A DNA stretch of 64,000 nucleotides from Pyrocephalus nanus (lineage: Eukaryota; Chordata; Aves; Passeriformes; Tyrannidae): positions 95,130,418-95,194,417 of the forward strand of contig CM076261.1 in assembly GCA_038380795.1 (NCBI GenBank). Direction: 5' to 3'. Both the position numbers and the translations under genes were made by a program. Of the stretch, positions 32,431-42,838 are shown piece by piece. The notes under the pieces are model-generated. The model did not search any database. It was not told the DNA's origin and saw only the letters and a list, made by a program, of their open reading frames with translations. The first letter of the stretch is position 1, and each line of letters opens with the position of its first letter.

Positions 32431-32703
32431 CATGCTTGAGGATGTATATGTTAAGTATATGTTAAATGCTGTCTGGCACTGACTTTTTGGATGGAAATTT
32501 GCTCGTGGCTTGAGTTCGATGGTGGCTCGGTAAGTGGTCGTCTGGTACTTATCAGAGATGAAAAGGTGCAGTTCTTATCAGTTGTTTATTGACACTTGCT
32601 TGATTAGCAAGCTGTCTGTGAAAACTCCTCTTGTTTAATTACAACAAAAAGTTTCTGACGCTCTACATAAGATTTTATGAACAAAGTTAACCCTTCTATT
32701 ACA

Positions 32704-32708
32704 GTATC
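32704..32708. repeat. target-site duplication, right (GTATC)
   Basis: Direct copy of the bases preceding the LTR. Confidence 0.85.
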
Positions 32709-32807
32709 CACAAAGGATTGACTGCTCTAAAAGGCTTTGCAAGTCTGGAAACATCCCCCCACAACCGGGATGTGCAGCTGGAGAAACGGAGGGAATTTAA
32801 TTCTCAC

Positions 32808-33160
32808 AGGCTGAGAGAGTCAGGGATGTTCAGCCTGGAGAAAAAAGAAAGAAAAAAGGAATTTGGGGAGATCTTAGAGCCCCTTCCAGCACATAGAGGG
32901 GCTCAAAAAAAACCCTGGAGACAGACTTTGGACAAGGGCATGGAGTGACAGGACAACAGGAATGGCCTTAAGCTGGTGGAGATTTAAATGAGATATCAGG
33001 AAGAAATTCTTCACTGTAAGGATGATGAGGCCCTGGCACAGGTGCCCCAGAGAAGATGTGGATGTCCCATCCCTGCAAGAGTTCAAGGAAAGGTTGGATG
33101 GGGCTTGGAGCAAGCTGGGATAGTGGAAGGTGTCTCTGCTCATTACAGGGAGTCGGAACT
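32808..33160 (+). mobile_element. CR1 LINE 3' fragment
   Basis: CAGGCTGAGAGAGTCAGGGATG, GGACAAGGGCATGGAGTGAC, AGATATCAGGAAGAAATTC, GGCCCTGGCACAGGTGCCCC and GGTTGGATGGGGCTTGGAGC. The 3' UTR decays at GGAGTCGGAACTTTAAA, where an inverted piece joins. Confidence 0.93.
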
Positions 33161-33218
33161 TTAAAAAGAGCATCTAATTCCAAACCAGTCCAACCTGGCT
33201 TTGGACACTTCCAGGATG
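33161..33218 (-). mobile_element. CR1 LINE short antisense piece
   Basis: AGCATCTAATTCCAAACC then CCAACCTGGCTTTGGACACTTCCAGG, with the segment between them deleted. Inverted relative to the adjoining sense copy. Confidence 0.8.
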
Positions 33219-33462
33219 CACTACCAGTGTGGGGGAACTGTGGAAAAATTCCCTGTGGAAGAACCCACACCAATTCACTCCCCTGTCCAGGAATAAACAC
33301 ATTCCCAGTGATCTCAGAAGTGTTCCCAACCTTTCTAAAAAAAAAGAGGATTTTGGCAGTCACAAGCTTCCCAGCATGAGAAAAGAAAATGGGATCAGGA
33401 CTTAAGGTCTTGTTGTTGTGTTTGAGGATGGAACTCCTGATCACCTGCTTTTGCATCCAACA
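33219..33462. other. single-copy non-coding sequence
   Basis: No repeat recognised. Confidence 0.45.
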
Positions 33463-33563
33463 CTGTTTAAATACGAAGCAATTTCTTTTTTGTTCTGAAA
33501 ATTTGATAACATTTTAATGATTAAAAAAAAATAAATCCCCTCTGTTTGGTCCTCCCCAAGAGG
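33463..33563 (+). repeat. local duplication, copy 1
   Basis: CTGTTTAAATAC, CTGAAAATTTGATAACATTT, TAATGATTAAAAAAAA and TCTGTTTGGTCCTCCCCAAG match 35173-35270 in order and orientation with few differences. Flanks do not match. Confidence 0.88.
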
Positions 33564-34560
33564 CCCTGATCTCTTTGCAGGGTCACACCACAGACACACA
33601 CGACTTAAATCGGTGTGTCCTGAGGGTACTTTTAAGATGCAGAACTAGAAGAATTTGAGCTTGGAAAATGAGAATAAGGGGAGGATCAGGAAGCCCCTAC
33701 TTTATTCCAGGCTAAACAGGAACACTTCATTTTTCTTTTCCAAAAGTACTTTTCTGGGAGTCAGTGAGCTCAACCTCCCAATTATGAACTTCTCTGACAT
33801 GGGAAAAACTTGGATTGCAGAGTCCAGCTTCTCCCAAGGATTTAACAAAGGGGAGACTGGGAACTTGCCCTTGGATAATGACTGGGACCCGTGTTATCCC
33901 TGCATTAATTAGCATAGGATCGATTACCCCTCTGTTGTATCCACTGGGAGCTGCTGTTAAAAGCAAATATTTTTCCATCAGCTGCTGCTGTAATGCTGGA
34001 AAACATTCCTGTCCTGCAGGAAGATGTATCCAGGATATTTCCAACAGACACCTCAAAGATCAGCTCCCCAGAAACTTATTTATACAACTTTCTCTGCTCT
34101 GTATCAAATGCAACTGATATTTTCCCAGCTGTCTTGGGTTTATACTTTGCTGCCATCCTCTGTGCTCTGCTGATACTGCACCTGCTCCTGCCAGCACGGG
34201 GAAAACTCCTCTCCGGATCATTTTCCCCCACTGCTGGAGAAGAACTATTGATATATCACCTTTCTGGGACAACAGGAATTCCCCAGAGAAGGAGCACCAG
34301 CGTCTGGTTTGGGTGGTGCCCACCCCACTGATTGGCGGGACACAGATGGGAAGGGAGCTGAGGGGTTTGGGTGGGAGGATCCTTCACGTTCACACACAGC
34401 CAGCCGTGTAACATCCCCACAGAGCAGATTTACCCACTGCCAGTTCAATTATTCGACACTGGGAATGTTTTTCTCTGGCAAAATCTCCTGGAATAGCCCA
34501 GAGACAGCCAAAGTCAAACAGACTGCAAGGACAAGTCACGACAGGGCTCCTGATTGGGTC
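33564..34560. promoter_or_regulatory. single-copy sequence containing a candidate conserved element (about 33860-34000)
   Basis: 33860-34000 contains TTGGATAATGACTGGG, CCTGCATTAATTAGCATAGG and ATCAGCTGCTGCTGTAATGC, a homeodomain-core cluster near an E-box. The rest is ordinary. Frames over 33655-34450 have no domain I recognise. Confidence 0.35.
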
Positions 34561-35172
34561 TCCTTCTCTTTCTTATCCTTTTCCTTCTCCTTCTCTTTCT
34601 TCTCCTTCTCCATCTCTTTCTTCTCCTTCTCTTTCTTCTCTTCCTTCTGTTTCTTCTCCTTCTCCTTCTGTTTCTCTTTCTTCTCTTCCTTCTGTTTCTT
34701 CTCCTTCTCCTTCTGTTTCTCTTTCTTCTCCTTCTGTTTCTTCTCCTTCTTTTTCTTCTCCTCGTTCTTCTCCTTCTTTCTTCTCCTTCTCTTTCTTCTT
34801 CTCTTTCTTCTCCTTCTCCTCTTTCTTCTTCTCCTTCTCTTTCTTCTCCTTCTCCTTCTGTTTCTTCTTCTCTTTCTTCTCTTTCTTCTCTTTCTTCTCC
34901 TTCTTTCTTCTCCCTCTCTTTCTTCTCCTCTTTCTTCTCCTTCTTTCTTCTCCTTCTCTTTCTTCTCCTTCTCCTCCTTTTCTCCCTTCTCCCTTTTTTC
35001 TTTTCCCTTTTCCTTTTTTTCCTTTTCCTTTCCCTTTCCTTTCCCTGCCTTTTTTATTTCTTTACCTTTCATTTGCCCTTCCCTTCTCCTTTCTCTTCTT
35101 CCCCGTCTCCTTCCCCTTCTCCCTCTTCTCTTTCTCCTTCCTTTTCTGCGTCTCCTTCTCCTTCCTTTTCTC
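34561..35172. repeat. ~610-bp polypyrimidine tract
   Basis: TTCTCC/TTTCTTC/TTCTGT-type units, almost entirely C and T on the + strand with scattered single G. Long open frames result on both strands (Phe/Leu/Ser-rich; Lys/Glu-rich on the other). They are simple-repeat artefacts, not coiled-coil proteins. Confidence 0.95.
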
Positions 35173-35270
35173 CTGTTTAAATACAGAGAAATTCTTTGCT
35201 CTGAAAATTTGACAACATTTTAATGATTAAAAAAAACCCAAATCCCATCTGTTTGGTTCTCCCCAAGAGG
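35173..35270 (+). repeat. local duplication, copy 2
   Basis: Partner of 33463-33563, 1.7 kb away. Its left edge is flush with the end of the polypyrimidine tract; homology ends at CCCCAAGAGG. Confidence 0.88.
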
Positions 35271-36402
35271 AACAGGAAAAGATTTATTAATAGAAATCCT
35301 TGGCATTTTAAGAAGAGGTTTATTTATACAGCCACATGAAATTAAAAATGACAAAAATTCAGCAGAATAACATAAAAAATATCTTAATCTGCTTTTTTTT
35401 TTTTTTTTTTTTTTTTTTGTAGTTTGAATGGTGCAAGTGGGAATCCTGGGGTTGAAACTGTTAGAAAGCAGCAATGAGAGCACCAGAAATCCTTTATCCC
35501 AGGAAGTCAAAGCTACAGGAAAGGACCCCAAATCTGGAGATCACACCTGAAATGACACCCTTTTTTCTGAGTTTCCAAGCCAGTGCCTTGCCTGACTTTG
35601 GCTCTGGCTCAGTCACAGCCTGCAGCAGTTTTGTCAGAAGAAAAAATGAAAATCTCTTGATTTTCTCTGAGATTAATCAGCTGATTATTTGTCTCTGCCA
35701 TTGGTCGTGAATCTTTAAACGGGGAACTCCAAAAAAAAAAAAAAAAAAAAAAAGCGAAATTAAAATCCAAGGATCTTAAATCATTCATGGGGTAGAAAGG
35801 CACCAGTGCAGGTCTTTAAGTAAAAAAATCTCCCAAAATAATGAGTTCCACCTTCACTGCCCCCATCAGCTCTGGTAGGACGTGCCAGGATCTTCAGACC
35901 CAGGCAGTGACCTCATTAAAGAGAACAGGAATATATTCCCAGCTTTCTGTGCATCCATGGTTCTTCCAGGGAAAACCCAGGATTCATTCTGGGCAAAAAG
36001 AGGAAAGAAAAACCTCTTCTTTTACCTATTTTGCATGAAGAATAATTTGTTATTTATTGTCACAGGGCAGACACTTCAACAGGGTTCTTTGCTCTTTTCA
36101 AAGGAGATTCCTCTCTCTGACTTCTTCCCTTCTCATCCCTGGGCAAATCACCCTTTCCTGAGGTTTCCCTGGATTTATCCAGCCTGTTAAATCATTTGTC
36201 AGCCTCTCCTGTCTCCACTGCAGTGTCTGAATGCAGATGAATAAATTATTCCAGTTCATTTCTCATGAAAGGAGAAGGCACATCTCAGAGAACTCAAAGT
36301 ACAGGGAGTTAATCAGGAGAGCACGGGAGAACAGGGAAAAAGGGGGAATGATTTTCCTTGAGGTCTGGGCTCAGGGAGGCAACAGGAGACCAACAGAGAG
36401 AG
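35271..36402. other. single-copy non-coding sequence with long T and A runs
   Basis: A 26-T run (35393-35418) and a 23-A run (35731-35753) occur 313 bp apart. They are not CR1 tails. No other repeat or exon recognised. Confidence 0.5.
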
Positions 36403-36772
36403 AGAATTCTAGACTGGTTTGGGTTGGGAGGGACCTGAAAGGTCACCCAGTTCCAAACCCAGGGACACATTCCACTGGCCCAGCTTGCTCAGAGCTCCAT
36501 CCAACCTGGCCTTGGACACTTCCAGGGGTGTGGGGCAGCCACAGCTTCTCTGGGAATTCTATTCCAGGGCCTCCCCACCCTCCCAGGGAAGAATTCCTTC
36601 CCCATATCCAAATTAAATCTACCTTTCTTCAGCTTAAAGCCATTCCCTGTGTCCTGTCCCTCCATCCCTTGTCCCAAGTCCCTCTCCAGCTCTCCTGGAG
36701 TCCCTTTGGGCACTGGAAAGGGGCTCTAAGGTCTCCTTGGAGCCTTCTCTTCTCCAGGCTGAGCAATTGGGA
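36403..36772 (-). mobile_element. CR1 LINE 3' fragment (class A)
   Basis: Tail reduced to AGAATTCTAGACTGG. 3' UTR lacks CCCTGCCATGGG. Then GGGGCAGCCACAGCTTCTC, AATTCTATTCCAGGGCCTCC, CCATCCCTTGTCCCAAGTCC and AGCCTTCTCTTCTCCAGGCTG. Confidence 0.94.
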
Positions 36773-37202
36773 AGAATTTCTAAATTTTTAAGGATCTCAG
36801 TCTTACCTCTTTTAGTTTAAAACCAAAAACTTCAAACAAACACATCAGAACTGAAAACTTTGGCTGAAAGGAAGGGTTTGTTTCAATCCACCAGAACACA
36901 ATGTTTTGCCTTTTGAGGTTTATTTCTGTGTTAGGTGTTGGGTGTTGGGTTTGGTTTTTGTGTGGGTTTTTTTTTTTTTTTTTCCCAGTTCTTAAAATAA
37001 ATTTCTCAGATAAAAGGATGGGATAAATTCCAAACAGGCAATTTCAGATGAAGTGCTGAAACCTTCCATGCTTTTCAACGTTGTAAAGAAGTTTTTGAAC
37101 ACCTGACATTTGCTGCTGCAAAGTGGGGTCCTCTCAGTTGTTTGGCTGGAAGTGGAGCAGAATTTCACTTCAGAATCCAGGGGAACTGAAGATGTGACAG
37201 GG
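36773..37202. other. single-copy non-coding sequence
   Basis: T-run at 36967-36983; nothing else recognised. Confidence 0.45.
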
Positions 37203-37275
37203 CAGGGTCAGGTTGGATCTCAGGACAAGGTTCTTCCCCCAGAGGGTGGTTGGGCACTGAACAGGCTCCCCAGTA
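37203..37275 (+). mobile_element. CR1 LINE class C element, 5' part (interrupted)
   Basis: CAGGTTGGATCTCAGGACAAGG, CCAGAGGGTGGTTGGGCACTG and AACAGGCTCCCCAG are class C landmarks. The element resumes at 37633, with an antisense CR1 and other sequence in between. Confidence 0.82.
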
Positions 37276-37308
37276 ATTCCTTAGTAAAATCCTAAATTCT
37301 GCAGGTGG

Positions 37309-37426
37309 AATCACAGAATCATTAAATAGTTTGGGTTGGAAGGGACCTTCAAGGTCACCTTGAAGTTCCAACTCCCTACCATGGGCAGGGAACCTTCCAC
37401 TATCCCAGTTTGCTCTGAGCCCCTGG
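37309..37426 (-). mobile_element. CR1 LINE 3' end (class A), inside a class C copy
   Basis: AATCACAGAATCATTAAATAG, GGACCTTCAAGGTCACC (the AAGGTCACCTTGAAG part is locally palindromic) and CCTACCATGGGCAGGG. Lies between two parts of a sense class C element. Confidence 0.92.
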
Positions 37427-37632
37427 GGTGTTTTGGCCTTTCTTCTTTTGTTTTGTTTTTCCACACTTCCAGCTTCCCAGGGCTATGCTCCAGGGAAGGG
37501 AAAGGGGAAAAAAAATTCCTCAGGAGGGAGGGGATGTGGAGCACCCACATCCTGCATTGAAACAGCACATCCTAAGGAAATTTGTAAAGGAGAACCTGCA
37601 CAAAACAGGACATTTGGGTCTGTCTGATGTCC

Positions 37633-37733
37633 ACGGTGGGATTCCTGCTCCTCCTGTCCTGTGCAGGGCCAGGAGCTGGACTTGGATGATCCTTGTGGGC
37701 CCCTTCCAGCTCAGGGTATTCCAGGATTCTATC
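37633..37733 (+). mobile_element. CR1 LINE class C element, 3' part
   Basis: GGTGGGATTCCTGCTCC, CCTGTGCAGGGCCAGGAGC, GATGATCCTTGTGGGCCCC and a tail CCAGGATTCTATC. Continues the order of 37203-37275 with roughly 60 bases of consensus missing. Confidence 0.88.
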
Positions 37734-37872
37734 AAAGCCTCAGTTTGCACAGTTTGATGCCCAAACACCTCGAGGCAAATCCACACAATGATGAGCTACA
37801 AATAAAACATGGCAGCATTTTCCCTCCTTGGGGGCTCTGGTTCCAAAAAATCCTGAGTTACTGTGGTTAAAC

Positions 37873-37945
37873 ATCATGGAATCATAGAATGGTTTGGTTG
37901 GAAGGGACCTTAAAGACCATCTCATTCCAACCCCCTGCTATGGCA
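37873..37945 (-). mobile_element. CR1 LINE 3' end (class A), left half of an inverted pair
   Basis: ATCATGGAATCATAGAATGG to CCCCCTGCTATGGCA. Confidence 0.92.
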
Positions 37946-38012
37946 GAGCCAGGAGCTGGACTTCCATGATCCTTGTGGGTCCTTTCCAACTCGGGATACC
38001 CTCTCATTCCAT
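37946..38012 (+). mobile_element. CR1 LINE 3' end (class C), right half of an inverted pair
   Basis: GAGCCAGGAGCTGGACTTCC, ATGATCCTTGTGGGTCC and TCATTCCATC. The two tails point outwards, as in the pairs at 8.8, 10.7 and 50.7 kb. Confidence 0.85.
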
Positions 38013-38574
38013 CAGCTACTAGGAATGCATCAAAACAAGGCTGTGCAGTGATAGTTTGCAGTAATTGTTCATCTGCCTTAACCTCTCCAATTTCCCATGA
38101 CCTACAGTCAAATATTGCAGCACCTCGAGCTCATTAAAGCTTTCCTACTAATTACATCCCCTTGCAAACCTCCTCCCAGCCAAATCTCAAGAGCCAGAAT
38201 CTCTCAAACTTGTATTTTTTTTCCTCCATCCTACCTTTCTGTGCATTTCCTCTGCTATTTTCTTTTTGCTCCTGTGCACAAGCCCTTAAAAGTGGTTCCC
38301 ACGCTCCGAGGTCTGACTCCCACTTCCCTCCTCAACCTGCATTCAAAGTTTTCTCTTCTTTTTCCAGCAAGTTCTCATTGAACTTGGTGTTCCAGTCAGT
38401 TCGTGATGGGCCTTGATGGTTCTGAAGGAAAAAGAAGAAGAAAAAGAAAGAGGGAGAGAAGAGAGGAGGGAAAAGACAAGGGAAAAAAAAAAAAAAAAAG
38501 CCTTGTAAAGATTAGTTTCTCGAGGGGGAACTAAAAACAAAACAAAACAAAAAAAAACTCAGTCTGGAGGGAAA
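38013..38574. other. single-copy non-coding sequence
   Basis: 38040-38160 contains GCAGTAATTGTTCATC, GCTCATTAAAGC and CTACTAATTAC cores in a repeat-free block. Purine-rich 38420-38500 with a poly-A run. Confidence 0.4.
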
Positions 38575-38665
38575 GTTTAATTAAAAAGAGCAGAGTTTTT
38601 AATTACCAGGGAAATCTACTTGAATGGTTCATTTGCATAATCCCGAGGCAGTGGGAGAACAGGCA
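38575..38665. promoter_or_regulatory. candidate regulatory element with POU octamer
   Basis: GTTTAATTAAAAAGAGC, TTTTTAATTACC and a perfect octamer ATTTGCAT (38631-38638) followed by AATCC. No repeat homology. Confidence 0.4.
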
Positions 38666-39237
38666 GGAACAAGATAAGCTTTTCTTTACAACCCTGCTCT
38701 TGCTTTTCCATATCTCTCCCAAAATGACTCTGATCCTTCTCTCCTCCCCTGTCTCCTCTCCTGTTTCATTGTTCTTCCATCTGATTGCACACTTTTGGCC
38801 TTGGGCTGCCTCTGGTTTGGCTCTTCCTTTGCTTTTCTTGAGAGGCATTTTGGTACAAATCGGGCACCTTTTCTCTTTTGGGGTCCTCCTTTCCCCTCGT
38901 GCTTCCCAGACTCCGAATTGACCCGGATGGCTGACGAGGGTTGTCACTTGGGGACATTCAGAGCGAAGTTTGGCAGCAGAGGATCCACCCAGGAGATCAA
39001 ATCTCCTCCTCCAACCACCTCATCGTCAAATCACCTGGTCAAACCTCCCGATCTTTGGGAGGTCAGCAAAAAATGACCTGTGAAAGGGAGAATCTCAGTG
39101 TGGGAAGATGATTCCTGTGAAGACCGAGGCAGAGGTGACAGATTTTCCACCCATTATTCACATTTCCCAAACTGTCACAGCCACTGAGGTTCATCTCTGC
39201 CTCCGGGATATATAACAGGAATATAGGAAAATAAATA
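38666..39237. other. single-copy non-coding sequence
   Basis: No repeat family recognised. A 114-codon minus frame (38603-38947) has no domain. Confidence 0.45.
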
Positions 39238-39260
39238 TGAATATATATATATATATATAT
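39238..39260. repeat. (TA)n microsatellite
   Basis: About eleven pure TA units. Confidence 0.95.
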
Positions 39261-39390
39261 CTTTCTCTTCCTTCCCTTACAAGTTTCCTGAGGTGTTATT
39301 TTCATGCTTTAATGTTGCTGGATTAGTACAGATGACAACACCACCCAAAATGGCTCCACACCTGTTTTCATTTGAAACCAAATTATTCTA

Positions 39391-39903
39391 CAATAATAAA
39401 TATATATATTATTTAATACATTATATAATAGATATATAAAATATAAAATATATCATATAATTATGTATCATGTATAATTAAATCTTATATACATAGCACA
39501 TATAACATATAATCATATATTTTACATTATATATAATATATAATGTATTATTATATTTTATTACATATATTATGTTATATATTATATAATATCATTATAT
39601 TATAGTATATAATTATATTGTATAATTATAATTATATATTCTATTATATATTATGTTATGTATTATATTATATTATACTATAGTATCCTATATATGTATT
39701 AAATTATATGTAATACATATAGTATATTAGTATATACATAAGTATTATTGTACATTTAATAAATTAATATATTATATTAATATCTAATATTAATATCTAA
39801 TAAATAATATAAATAATAAATATTTATGGTTTAATGTTTATTATATAATATATATTATATTTTTATATATATTTACAAACATAATATGTATATATTTATA
39901 AAC
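39391..39903. repeat. TA-rich low-complexity array
   Basis: About 510 bp almost free of G and C, made of TATATAAT, ATTATATTATA and ATATTAATAT motifs, with long self-complementary stretches. No internal conserved unit seen. Confidence 0.93.
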
Positions 39904-39994
39904 ACCCATCATTCAATGTCCTTTCAAAAATTAATGCAATATCTAAATTTATGTTTTATTTTAGGTGTATTTTAGTTATTCTGAGGTTGCTCCA

Positions 39995-40050
39995 AGCCTG
40001 GAAGTGTCCATGGCCAAGCTGGATGGGACCTGGAGCAACCTGGGACAGTT
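39995..40050 (+). mobile_element. CR1 LINE internal stub
   Basis: CCTGGAAGTGTCCATGGCC, AAGCTGGATGGGACCTGGAGC and AACCTGGGACAG. Both ends are missing. Confidence 0.82.
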
Positions 40051-40561
40051 TGACCTGCAGGCACTGCTGGAGAAGGAAAAAAAGAGAAAACCGGGGAAAT
40101 TTCAGCTGTCTGGAAAATATCAGCTCCCAGAAGAGGAAAATTGTTGCAGGGACATCGGATCCTGTGCCCAAAAGCAGCTCCTGGGATTGAATTGGTAATA
40201 ATGGCACGTGGAAAATCAGGGAGCAGAACCCAGAGAGGAGCTGGACAAGTTGTTCATGGAGTGACCACGTCCTGCAGGGAATTCACTGCCCATCATCCCA
40301 CACAGCCAGAGCTACACTTGGGTACCACAGCTCAGGTTTTTTTAGTTCTCCAATGCTATTCCTTAATTTCCTCAGTGTGGGATGATCCAAATTATTCCTT
40401 CATCTATTTCCCATCTTGGGAACTCCTTCCTGCTTTCTGTGTTACCTTCACCCCCTCCTGCTCTGCTCCCTGCAAAGCAGAACAGGCTCTCCTCTCTCCC
40501 ATAGGGATTTCACAAAGCAGCTCAGGAATTAAAGGCTTCAAACCTCTTTTCCCAAAATCCC
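40051..40561. other. single-copy non-coding sequence
   Basis: Nothing recognised; the 149-codon + frame runs into the next CR1 and has no domain. Confidence 0.45.
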
Positions 40562-40735
40562 AAAATGGTTTGGGTTGGAAGAGGCTTTAAAGACCATCTC
40601 ATTCCAACCCCCTCCATGGGCAGGGACACCTTCCACTAGCCCAGGTTGCTCCAATGCCCATCCAACCTGGCCTTGGACACTTCCAGGGCAGGAGCATCCA
40701 CAATTTCTTTGGCCAACCGGTTCCATTGCCTATTC
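40562..40735 (-). mobile_element. CR1 LINE 3' end (class A)
   Basis: AAAATGGTTTGGGTTGG, GCCCAGGTTGCTCCAATGCCC, CCAGGGCAGGAGCATCC, AATTTCTTTGGCCAACC and GGTTCCATTGCC. Confidence 0.93.
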
Positions 40736-41247
40736 CAGGTCAGTGAGGAAGACAGCCAGGTCCTGGGGGATGAGTCAAACAGCTCCTGAGGTGTATCCCA
40801 TGTGTTTGATTCCCCTGGAAAACCAGGCTGCAAATGCAGCCAGCCATGAGTGCCGCTTTGTAATTATTTGAATTAGTGATTAAACACATAAATCAAAATA
40901 AAACAAGATAAAATAACACACACCCCCCCCCCCACACACACACACACCCCACCTGTTATTGCAATCCCAGCACCCAGGATTGCAGATTTGTGGAATCACT
41001 GATCTCACTTTTACAGGGTTATGTCCCTCCTGTCATCAAACCTTATCTTTGATGCCTGGGACATAAAAAATCCCTCCTGCTGAATTAAATGGGATCTAAT
41101 TCAGTGGGCATGTCCTGGGCTGGTCCATTCCCAGTCATGGGCCAGCTGTGCTGCCAACAACCCCCTGCAGAACATTCCAGCAGCTCAGCTGGGCTGTCTC
41201 ACATCTTTCTGAGCTCAACTGATACCAAACTGCAGCACTTTATTGTA
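40736..41247. other. single-copy sequence with (CA)n/C-run at 40914-40952
   Basis: ACACACACCCCCCCCCCC, then CACACACACACAC. Otherwise nothing recognised. Confidence 0.5.
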
Positions 41248-41292
41248 GAGTTATAGAAGGGCTTGAGTTAGGAGGGATCTTTAAGTTCCAAC
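41248..41292 (-). mobile_element. possible very old CR1 3' end
   Basis: AGAGTTATAGAAGGGCTTGAG, TTAGGAGGGATCTTTAAG and TTCCAACTGC follow the order of the antisense tail but are heavily substituted. Confidence 0.4.
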
Positions 41293-41540
41293 TGCTTTTC
41301 AAAAGGACCAACTAATCTTAGAGCCTGATTTTCAGATAACTTTTCTTCCTATTTCTGTCTCAGAGATTCCAGGAATTGTGGAGTCCACTGCCTCCATTTT
41401 AAATTACACTGAAATGTAATCATTGCCACTTTTTAGAAATGCTTATTTTGAGGTTAAATTCCACTAAATTAAATTTGCAGTTATTAGATTCAGGAATAAC
41501 TTTCTCTTAGAAAAGCAGAGGAGAGACCAAACCTAAAGAA
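41293..41540. other. single-copy non-coding sequence
   Basis: Nothing recognised before the purine array. Confidence 0.45.
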
Positions 41541-41918
<378 letters not shown>

Positions 41919-42084
41919 GATAGAAAAATCTAAATGTGGCACAGGAGAGATGAGCTGGTAAATTATCAGCTGGTGATGGCAATTATCAGTTCCTAAGCCT
42001 GAACATCAATTCTATACAAAACAGTGGAAAAAAACTGTGACAAGATGCAATCAATAAAGAACCAGAGGGTCAGAATACAATTAG
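41919..42084. other. single-copy non-coding sequence
   Basis: Nothing recognised, but this stretch may be the decayed upstream part of the old LINE that follows. Confidence 0.4.
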
Positions 42085-42420
42085 TGTCACTCAGGGTGCT
42101 TGAGGGAAGGGGTCCTTGTCAAGCCAAACTGATTATGTTTGTGATGAGATAACAAGATTGGTGATACAGGGAACAGCATCAATGGGAAAGTTTTCTGAAG
42201 GGTTTGATTCATTTCCAGCAGTCTTATTAAAAAGGAAAAAAAAAAAAGATAAATATAAATATCAAATCAATTAAAAGCTGGTAAAATGACAGATCTCAGG
42301 AAGGAGTTGTCAATGGCAAATCACGACTGGTGCAAGAACTATTCAGCTTCACTATCAATGATTGGAGAATGAGGATAAAATCCCTGCTGACAACATCTCT
42401 AAAAGGCAATGATTGCCTGT
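42085..42420 (+). mobile_element. ancient CR1/L3-like LINE reverse-transcriptase remnant
   Basis: The order AGGGAAGGGGTCCTTGTCAAG, CCAAACTGATTATG, GTGATGAGATAACAAGATTGG, GGTTTGATTCATTTCC and CTTCACTATCAATGATTGG resembles the RT-domain segments of old CR1/L3 LINEs (region before AFDT and the FIND-type block). Many stops and indels. Much older than the other CR1 copies; homology judged by eye. Confidence 0.5.
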
Positions 42421-42562
42421 GAGCAGGGCAGAGGGATTCATCACAGACATCTGAACTGGCTGAGAATGCAAAATTTATAGCCAGAACCAAAAAAATGCAG
42501 CTCAGCTGATCCAAATCCCTTCCATTACCTGAGGGGAACCCACGAGAAAGGCATGCAGAGAC
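42421..42562. other. non-coding sequence, possibly continuing the old LINE
   Basis: No clear landmark. Confidence 0.3.
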
Positions 42563-42838
42563 TGTTTACAAGTAGTGACAGGGAAAGGGGCAGTGGCTTC
42601 AAACTGGCATAAAGTAGGTCTAGATGGGATATTGGGAAGAAATTCCTCCCTTGGAGGGTGGAGAGGCCCTGGAATAGAATTCCCAGAGAAGCTGTGACTG
42701 CCCCATCCCTGGAAGGGTTCAAGGAAAGCTTGGATGGAGCTCTGAGCAAGCTGGTCCAGTAGAAGGTGTCCCTACCCATGGCAGGGAGAACTGGATGATC
42801 CTCAAGGTCCTTTCCAACCCAAACCATTCCGTGATTCT
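42563..42838 (+). mobile_element. CR1 LINE 3' fragment (class A)
   Basis: ACAGGGAAAGGGGCAGTGGC, GATGGGATATTGGGAAGAAATTC, GGCCCTGGAATAGAATTCCC and TGGATGATCCTCAAGGTCC, then tail CCATTCCGTGATTCT. Confidence 0.95.

Larger units (their letters stand above)
32272..32703 (-). mobile_element. solo LTR of an endogenous retrovirus, ERVL-like
   Basis: A 432-bp element bounded by TG...CA (TGTTATAAATT at the left, CTTCTATTACA at the right on the + strand) and flanked by an exact 5-bp repeat. Read on the minus strand it has retroviral LTR order: a TATA box, then about 95 bp on an AATAAA signal, then a short U5. No gag, pol or env sequence adjoins it, so it is a solo LTR left by recombination. A 5-bp duplication is usual for class III/ERVL-type elements; the class call is inference, the boundaries are directly seen. 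Confidence 0.88.

Noticed and set aside
34536..35223. Long open frames of 178-304 codons on both strands
   Set aside because: They are readings of a simple polypyrimidine array (Phe/Leu/Ser or Lys/Glu only), with no complexity, start context or homology.
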